A stretch of 64,000 nt of DNA, from contig CM049985.1 in the NCBI GenBank assembly GCA_016630955.3, forward strand, positions 2,914,001 to 2,978,000, written 5' to 3'. The notes beneath the pieces were generated by a model. That model worked only from the letters and a program-made list of their open reading frames with translations, was not told the origin of the DNA and made no database searches. Shown in pieces: positions 57,063 to 64,000 of the stretch. A program made the translations under genes and the position numbers. Every line of letters starts with the position of its first letter. Positions within the stretch are counted from its first letter, which is position 1. The stretch comes from Didymella arachidicola (Eukaryota; Ascomycota; Dothideomycetes; Pleosporales; Didymellaceae).

Positions 57063-57588
57063 ATGCTCAACACTCTGACGCCCACAGACCAGAATATACT
57101 TCTACCCTTCATCCGCGCCCGATCTAGGCCGCTCCAGCGCGCCTCTTCACCACGACGAACGTACTTTCTATTCTCACATCGCGAGGAAACTCTCCTCACC
57201 ACACAATTACACATCAAACACGACTAGACTCGATGCGTCAGCTTGGCATCACTTCGCCTCCTCCTTCCCACTGACCCATACGCACTCGTTCGCTCGCTCT
57301 CTCATCAAAGCCCACATCGAAAACCTCGAGCATCCACCCTATAGACATGTACCTCGAGGCCCTCGAGCTTTAAGGCGATACCGTCATGACTCTCTTAGAC
57401 ACGATGCAACCGCGCTTCATCGCTGTCGTGACTTTCAGCATCGCCAACGATTTCTACATGGTCAACCCTTCCGCCATGCGCCGCTGCAAGGCGCCGGGGT
57501 CTCTGTTGTGCGCATCGAATACGCCATCACCTTGAGTTTCGAGGTCATTGCGAGGAAGACAAATAGGCATTTTGAAATGTCGTTCTAA
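57063..57588 (+). pseudogene. Broken coding frame, probable relic gene
   Basis: An ATG at 57063 opens MLNTLTPTDQNILLPFIRAR and continues to a TAG at 57225-57227, then stays open in the same frame to 57342. A second frame then reads SSIHPIDMYLEALEL, a TAA at 57371-57373, then GDTVMTLLDTMQPRFIAVVT and FSIANDFYMVNPSAMRRCKA. After a GGGG run near 57496-57499, a third frame reads GVSVVRIEYAITLSFEVIAR and ends at a TAA (57586-57588). This pattern of coherent pieces separated by two stops and frame changes suggests a decayed gene. Family unknown. It converges on the M3 peptidase gene. Confidence 0.35.
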
Positions 57589-57639
57589 ATTCAAATCTCG
57601 CTAGTAAATCACAGGCTGTCTCCAGCTCGTTCAACACAT

Positions 57640-59864
57640 CTATTTGGAGATCCCGAGCTCCTTGTAGAAGGCTTCTGTGCTCGGTTTCCTACCCAAAAAC
57701 TCCTCCAAGATATCCATCTCCTCTTTCGAACCACCGCGCTCAAGCACAGTATGCCTGTACCTGCGCCCCTCCTTGGCGTTCATCGGATCGTCCTTGAAGA
57801 CGGAGTAGAACATGTCGGTGGAGTACACTTGAGAGGAGAGGTAGCCGTAGTAGCTGCCAGTTGTCAATACAAACACATTTGTGCAATGTCCCAATTTGAA
57901 TTCGTGACTTACCCTGCATCGTATCCACCGATCAAGTGACCAAAAGTAGCCTGACCATTACCCCAGTGCCAGTCGCCCTTCTTGTCGCCGCTCAGGGCCT
58001 CGGGGCCGTCGAGCTGGGAGATCTCCTGGCGGAGGCTGTTGTACAGCTGCGTGATGTCGAGCTTCTCGACCTCCTCGTGGCTCTTAGGCTCGTGTATGGC
58101 CATGTCGAAGGTACCGAAGTGCAACTGCCTCAGGTTGAATAGCGCATCGTTGACGTGCTTGGTGTTGATGAGCTTGCTGATGAGCGAATTGGGGATGCGC
58201 TCATCAAAGGGCTTCTTCTCAGCACCCGACGACTCGAGATACGCCTTCTCATATTCAGCCGAGAGGTGAGAGTAGTGGTGGGACAAAGAGCGGAGCTGAG
58301 ATGGGGTCCAGCACCAGTTCTCCAACATCTGTGATGGTGCCTCGACGAAGTCGCGGACAGTGTTTGTGCCGTGGAAGCGAGAGTATGTGGTGCGGGAGAC
58401 AAGATCGTGGATACCATGACCGAGCTCATGGAAGAGAGTGACGACCTCGTCGTGCTTGAGAAGCGAGGGCTTCTTGGGTGTGGGCTTGGAGAAGTTGCAC
58501 ACAAGGGCAGTCGCGGGATACCTCCTCTTGCCGTTCTCGTCTATGTAGCCTGGCTGCAGGTTGAAGTTGGCAGCATGTCCGTATTTGCCGTCACGGGGGA
58601 AAAGATCAAGGTAGAGGTAGCCTACAAAGCCTGCACCTTCGCCCTCATCATCCCAGACGCTGAAGACCTGCACCTCGGGATGCCAGGTGATATCCTCTGC
58701 CTTACCACCATCTGCCAGAGCAGCCCTCTCTTCGCCGACAATCTCGACGAAAACCAGACCGAAAAGCTCTTCAAAGATCTTGAGCATACCCTGGATGGTA
58801 GTCTGGAGAGGAAAATATTCAGCAATGACCTGGTGGTCAAGCTGAAAATCCTTCTCCAGCATCAGACGGTCGTAGTACCTGTGGTCCCAGAGGTAGTACT
58901 TCTCAGCCAGCTCGCCTGACAAGCCTTGCTCTTTGACGTCGTTCTTTTTGAACTCCATCAGAGCATCGATCTCCTTCTTTCCACCTGGTGCAAGGCGTTT
59001 ACGGAGGTCACCGAGAAATTCATCGACAGTCTCAGGTGTCTTAGCCATCTTGTCCTCTATCCTGAACTGGGCGTGGTTCTTGTAGCCAAGGATGCGGGCG
59101 GCCTCGTCGCGGAGAAGAATGGCTTCGCGGAAGAGCTCGATGTTTTGGTTGCACTTGTTTTCGTTCTCGACGAAGACCTTCCTTCGCGTCTCGGCGTTGG
59201 TGGCGTACTTCAGGGTAGGGAAGAGGTCGGGGTACTTGAAGGTGAGGAAGATCTTGCCCTCGTTCTCGCCCTCACCCTTCTTGAGACCAGACAGAACATC
59301 CTCTGGTACGCCGTGAAGCTCTTCATGTGTAAACCAAATGCCGCCGTTCTCCTCATTCAAGTTCTTCGAGAATTGGATCCCAATTGTGCTGAGGCGCTGC
59401 TTGATCGCTTTGAACCTATCACGCTTCTCGCCAGCGGGCACGTTCAGTCCATTGCGGATGAACGACTTGTGGTCTTTCTCCAACAGCCGTGCCGACTCTG
59501 GATCCAGCTTCTCGTTCGCCTTCACCACCTTGTCAACCAGCTGAAAGATATCCTCGCGCATGGACGACTCGATGCCGAAGTCGTCCAGCAGCTGCTCCGC
59601 CTCACTCGATGCATCGCGGAGCTCCTTGCTTGTAGAGACGGCGTTGTAGAAGCCAATGATGTGCGACTCAATGGCCATCTTATTGTCATCGTGAGCGATG
59701 GGGAGGAGCACGTCGGCGAAGGTGGGCTTGTCAGCCTTGACGACGGCGTCTTGCACGCCTCGTGATCTCTCAATCAGCTTCTTTGTGTCGGCCAGCAAGC
59801 TCTCCTTGGTGGCAGTGAACTTGGGCGGCAGCTGTGGCGGCTTCTTATATTGTGCGGGCGCCAT
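57640..59864 (-). CDS. PRD1: M3-family zinc oligopeptidase (saccharolysin/thimet oligopeptidase-like)
   Basis: Cytosolic (or mitochondrial intermembrane) metallopeptidase that cuts short peptides left by the proteasome or by presequence processing. Exons 59864-57913 and 57853-57640 give 721 aa; the 59-nt intron has donor GTAAGT. The zinc site is HELGH (H479, E480, H483) with the third ligand E508 in DFVEAPSQMLENW, as expected for M3. YLYLDLFPRDGKYGHAANF, then FNLQPGY, and C-terminal GYDAGYYGYLSSQVYSTDMF are family hallmarks; the last is restored only by splicing. The first ATG gives MAPAQYKKPPQLPPKF. In frame ahead of it lies about 60 codons with a strong hydrophobic segment and no ATG (see findings). 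Confidence 0.94.
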
Positions 59865-61027
59865 TGTGGAATTGGTGAGCGGGCGGTACGGTTGCGTGTA
59901 GAGCGGGCTACGGAGGGGTCCTGGCTTTATGTAGCTCAGGATGGAGGGTGTACGCCCAGCGAGTCGGAGTGAAGACAGGATGGCGGTAATTGAGATGAAA
60001 AGGAAGAGGGCGAAGAGGAAGAGCTTGTTTAAGCGTGAGGCAGCCACTGTGAAGCTTGGTATTCACTTCCTTAGTTGGCTATCATGTGCGGGGCAGCGAC
60101 GGGCGGTGAACGGCAGGCGCTTGCGATGGATAACGTCAGGTAAGGCGCGTTGTAGTGAGTGATGGCGAGCGTGACCACCTGTCGCCGATGCTCACGAAGC
60201 TCCACAACCGCCGAGGCTTCGCTCGTTGCAGTAAGCGTCAGCTACCCGCAGATCTGTGGTTGAGGTGCAACACCATGTGTTCGATCTGCTGGACCCTGGC
60301 TTGGCCAACAACTTCAATGAACGCGACATCTTGATAGCTATGTTTCCACAGTACACCTGCTCGTGCAATAGCGCTATCCGGTGAAGCCTGAGTGAAGAGC
60401 CGGTCACTGGCTGAAGAGCAACAAGGCTGAATCTCGAAGGCGGCGTCGCACACCGCTGTGGCTGTCCTCATGTGCCGTGAGATAATAGAGAAAGGGCTTG
60501 ATTGTCCAGAGTAGGGAGACATCAGGCTGAAAAAGTCGGAAGCACCGATGATGAAGTATGTCTCCATGGAGACTAAGGGCGGCCCTTCAGCATCAGGGTT
60601 GCCCAATCCAGTATCAATAACTAATGACGCGAGCATCACACGCACGGCACAGGAAAGGGGTTTCTCTCATCTCATCCATCAAATTGCTCTGCATATCCAC
60701 GCTTGCGCTTACGCCGAGCGTCCATCTACATAAGCGCATCATCCAACCCATGTCTTCGTCAGAAACGGGAGCAGCCATGTAGACCGACCAGCCTATGCAT
60801 TTCAACACCCACATAAGGATAATGTGAACACCCGAAACCGACAAGTGGGAATCATGCAGCCGCAACGCCCCAGTACTCCGCTGAACGCCTTTCCGTCATG
60901 TGCAAGCAACGCCCAAAGCAGAGAGGTATCGATTGTGAAGCATGTAAAGAAGTAAGAGGTGCCATCAAAGGTACGACACCTGAAGAAGCCAAAGAAGTCA
61001 TTAGCCGTCCGATACACCTCAAAGCTG
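59865..61027. other. Upstream region of M3 peptidase and 3' flank of BEM1
   Basis: 59865-60050 is open in frame with the M3 peptidase and encodes a hydrophobic helix on the minus strand. The rest holds no supportable gene; the minus-strand frame at 60238-60645 has no domain signature. Confidence 0.4.
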
Positions 61028-63086
61028 TCACCTTGCCGTCGTGACACTAAGGGTAAGCTTCGGATTCCTTTCGACCGCAATCTGCAGGTCTTCGTCGTTT
61101 TCGATCGGGAAAAACGATCCCTCCATCTCGTCTCTATATTCGACGTTGAGATCTTCATCAGGCTCATTAGGCCTTTCGAGTCGCCTTCGTTCTCTCAACT
61201 TGTTGTAAAGGTCGGCGAAGCGGAGTGAGATTGGCATGCGAATGACGACGCAATTGTCCTCTTCGAACCAGACCTTGATCTTGAGGGCTGATGATGAGCC
61301 AGTGTTTGTTGCAGTGGAAGCAGAAGAGTGTTGATGGTTCATCGGCGGCGGGTTGAGTGACGTCGAGTACACTTGTGAGGCTGATGACACTCCCCGTTGA
61401 TGAGCGCCGTACGATCCGGTCGAGTACGGTGTGACTGGTGTTGTGGCTTGCAGCTGGTCGGCAGACGATTGCCTGCTTGTTGAACCGCCGTGAGAGTGGT
61501 TAGATGACTGTCCGGACTGCTGTGACAACCTGTAGTCTTCCTGTGCAATAATCTCGGGATCAATTTCGTAGTCGCCCTGTCGTGGCGCAAAGAAGCCCTT
61601 CACTAGCTGCCCTTGTGTAATATGCGGACCTAGCTTCAGTAGGTTCTTGATGTATTCGTCCAGATTCGCGCGGCGGCCGTTCGAGATGTTGTCGGTAACA
61701 TATGTGACTGGCCCAGGCATGAACGGTAACGTGCGCTCTCCTTGGCCACTGGTGCCAGCTTCCACGGGGTACGTAGCGATGAGCTGGATCTGGAGGTCGT
61801 AGAAGTCCTGGTACAGGCGCTGAAGCTCCCAGTGTCTGCCATCCTCCATTTGGCATTCGATGATAAACCAGAAGATGTCGTCGGCGAAGCAGTATCGCGG
61901 TACGCAAGCTTTGATAGGGGCAAAATGCTGGCTTTGACCTCCTTGCATCACAAACGATCCAGAGCGCGAGTGTGATATCTGTCAGGTTGTTAGATGTAGA
62001 TGGTGCCTTGTGTGAGCATGCAGACTTACCGAGCCATTCCTGCCTTGGGCTTGGCTTCGTCCACCGAGGCTCATGCGCTCCATGCCAGCCTGCAGGGACT
62101 GTTGCGTGTTGTCCTGCAGCTTGCCAAGTGGTATGCTGCCGTTCTTGTAGTCTGCTGCCATCTTCTTCCATTCCTCGACCTTTGGTACGCCTGCTGCTGA
62201 TACCGCCTGCTGTGCATCTGGTACAGCTTGGCCTGTGGTCATGTCGCGGATTTCGATAAAGGACACGGGTATGAGGCCAGGTCCGCCAAGTCGTGTTATG
62301 GGCTTCGCAACGAACCACTCTGGGTTTGACTGTGCAATGACGATAATAGCCTCGCCCTCCTTTGCATCCAGCTCGTCTGGTCTCTCCGCCTTGAAGTCGT
62401 ACATCACGATGCCATAGACCATGGCCCCTGTCTTGCCGGACTGCGACATGCGCGACTGGTGGCCCATGATGTTCGACACCATGCCTGCGGTATTCGGTGG
62501 GTTGGGACTGCCTATCCCTCTAAGTGGCTCCTGGTAGCCAGAGTCGTGAGGCTGGGTTTGCGCCGACTGACGGGGTGCTGAGCCGGCACTATCGCGCACT
62601 GTCTTGCCAACACCCTCAAAGTACGAGACAGGGACAAGGCCACGGGAGCCGTGCAGCGGGTTGCAAGCTTCGTACCAGTCGGGGTCGTTCTCGCGGTTGA
62701 CGACGTGCAAAAAGTCGCCCTGAGAAAAGCTGAGCTGGTCCGGATTGTTGGCCTTGTAGTCGTAGAGTGCTTTTATGACCTGTGAAATTGGATCGACCGT
62801 TAGCTTCACGCGCGTGCTCCCCTTTTGGGAAAATGGGGTGGGATGCAGATGGGCGTGCAAGGTGACTGAGTCGGCGTATAGTGAAAGGGACGGCAAGGAC
62901 AATTACGCACCTTCTTAGGTGGCACTATGGCTATCGCATCCTTGGCTGGGATGGAAATGTGGTGCGGGCGGTGGACGTCCTTCTCCCCTTTCATCGACCG
63001 GCGGAACTGCGCACATCGTGTTAGCGCATACGCACACAGGGCAGGGCGAGGCTGCGACTCGAGCGCAGGTGGCAGCATACTTTCAT
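61028..63086 (-). CDS. BEM1: Polarity scaffold BEM1 (SH3-SH3-PX-PB1)
   Basis: Scaffold that links Cdc42, its exchange factor Cdc24 and PAK kinase at sites of polarised growth. In filamentous fungi it also supports NADPH oxidase assembly. Exons 63086-63081, 63006-62911, 62779-62030 and 61978-61028 give 600 aa. The first exon is only ATGAAA; joined to the second it gives MKFRRSMKGEKDVHRPHHIS. Domains in order: SH3-1 (about 35-90; VIKALYDYKANNPDQLSF), SH3-2 (about 158-215; GIVMYDFKAERPDELDAKEG), PX (about 300-415; RHWELQRLYQDFYDLQ and PFMPGPV), and PB1 (about 510-598; LKIKVWFEEDNCVVIRMP, with acidic DEDLNVEYRDEMEG). All four domains look intact. Confidence 0.95.
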
Positions 63087-64000
63087 GGCGGGCGGCTACT
63101 GGAGGCACAGCGGCGAGCAACGTTGGGGACGTTTGCTAACTGCGCGCACTGCACCGCGGGCGTGAATGAAGGGCGGAACTTGGGGCAGCAGCGAGGAACG
63201 GCGGGCGATCGTGGGCAGCTCCGGCGGGTGGGCGTGTGCGGGGACGGATGATGAGATGAGCGGCCGTGAGCGGCGTGTGAAAGGACAGTCGTGCGCGCAA
63301 TCAGAGGCGGCGGCGCGGTTGAGAGAGGAAGTCTATCAGAGACGTTCTAGTACCAACGGCGGGCAGGGCGAGATGTCGTTTGGTGATCACAGAGCGCAGC
63401 GCAGAAGCAAGAAATGAGCAGGCGCTGCGGGCGCTCCACTGCAACGGCAGGGCAATAGGATCCTGGCGTGGACGCGCACTTGGCAACCCGGAGTTTTGGG
63501 CAGTGCTCTGGCTGTGCAAAAGGGGGCGAATGGGCTGCCTCGCTGCTCAGCGGCCTGAAGACACCCGGCAGTTGCTGGTCTTTGTTGTCGCAGGCAACGT
63601 CTATCCTGGGAGATCTTCGCGGGACTCCGTGGCTACGAGTCGGTTTGTGACGACACACGACCGTGCGCTGCGGAATGTGTTCGCTGCAAAATACCCAGCC
63701 CATCTGCCCAGACCGTGGGGACGTCCTCACATCCAACACTACTGCAAGGCTACGCCGTCTTGACAGAGCGCCGGAAGAGGGACCTGCATCCGGTTCCACC
63801 AGGGCCTCAGCGTGCAGTTGGTCTACACTAGGGACCTATCATTTTCAGCGGGGCACGACAATGGCAACGCTCGTTGTCTGCTTCTTTGCGTGACCCCAAC
63901 CTGCAATGACATTATGACAAGCACATTTGCACATGTCGACCCATCTGTCACGGGTGGACTCCTCCAGAACATTGCAAATCATCTGGAGCTCCACATGTCT
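63087..64000. other. Upstream flank of BEM1; no gene seen
   Basis: This should hold the BEM1 promoter and leader. Several overlapping frames on both strands are Arg/Ser-rich shadows without domains. Nothing else is supportable before the window ends. Confidence 0.45.

Noticed and set aside
58926..59765. 279-codon open frame antisense to the M3 peptidase
   Set aside because: No domain; it mirrors the intact, motif-bearing peptidase exon.
1..64000. tRNA, rRNA, CRISPR array, intact transposon or long terminal repeats
   Set aside because: By eye I found no B-box-like tRNA signature with matching arms, no rRNA sequence, no regular spaced repeats and no transposase or reverse-transcriptase motifs. 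A dedicated RNA and repeat search could still reveal small or decayed copies.

Overview
The window is nuclear DNA of a filamentous ascomycete (Pezizomycotina). Genes carry short spliceosomal introns (mostly 46-60 nt, GTAAGT-like donors, CTGAC/CTAAT-like branch sites, YAG acceptors). The gene set includes an augmin HAUS6-type protein, a VIB-1/XprG-like Ndt80 transcription factor, an LCCL multipass protein, a 2EXR-type protein and a DUF1772 protein. Together these suggest a Dothideomycete, but that class assignment is inference. I reconciled exon models by hand: every multi-exon model below sums to a multiple of three and reads through without stops.

Layout. 0.4-6.2 kb is a compact housekeeping block: eIF3g, a GNAT acetyltransferase, HAUS6-like augmin subunit and an HDDC2-type HD nucleotidase. 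6.2-17.4 kb is gene-poor; I support only a small double-stranded-RNA-binding protein and a conserved unknown protein, plus decayed-looking coding traces. 17.5-18.1 kb holds cyclophilin A. 18.9-31.3 kb is an oxidation-rich accessory block: a cytochrome P450, a divergent FAD monooxygenase, an NmrA-like oxidoreductase, a DUF1772/anthrone-oxygenase-like membrane protein, a GPI-anchored wall protein and an isopenicillin-N-synthase-like dioxygenase. No polyketide, peptide or terpene synthase is present. 31.3-42.2 kb carries a possible small membrane protein, the LCCL membrane protein, a 2EXR protein, SMC2 of condensin and a large disordered conserved protein. 42.2-44.6 kb is gene-free except for a decayed frame. 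44.7-49.5 kb has SRP receptor beta and the VIB-1-like regulator. 49.5-57.6 kb is almost gene-free. 57.6-63.1 kb has an M3 oligopeptidase and the polarity scaffold BEM1.

The housekeeping genes serve translation initiation, nucleotide turnover, spindle microtubule nucleation, chromosome condensation, ER targeting, peptide turnover and cell polarity. They do not form a single pathway; this is ordinary eukaryotic gene mixing. The only candidate functional group is the redox block. I did not find a clearly new system. The most useful leads are: an initiator codon split by an intron (34.2 kb), a P450 whose I-helix lacks the usual acid residue, an in-frame hydrophobic extension ahead of the M3 peptidase, an in-frame retainable intron inside the mini dsRBD gene, and several decayed coding frames in the gene-poor tracts whose stops would fit C-to-T mutation.
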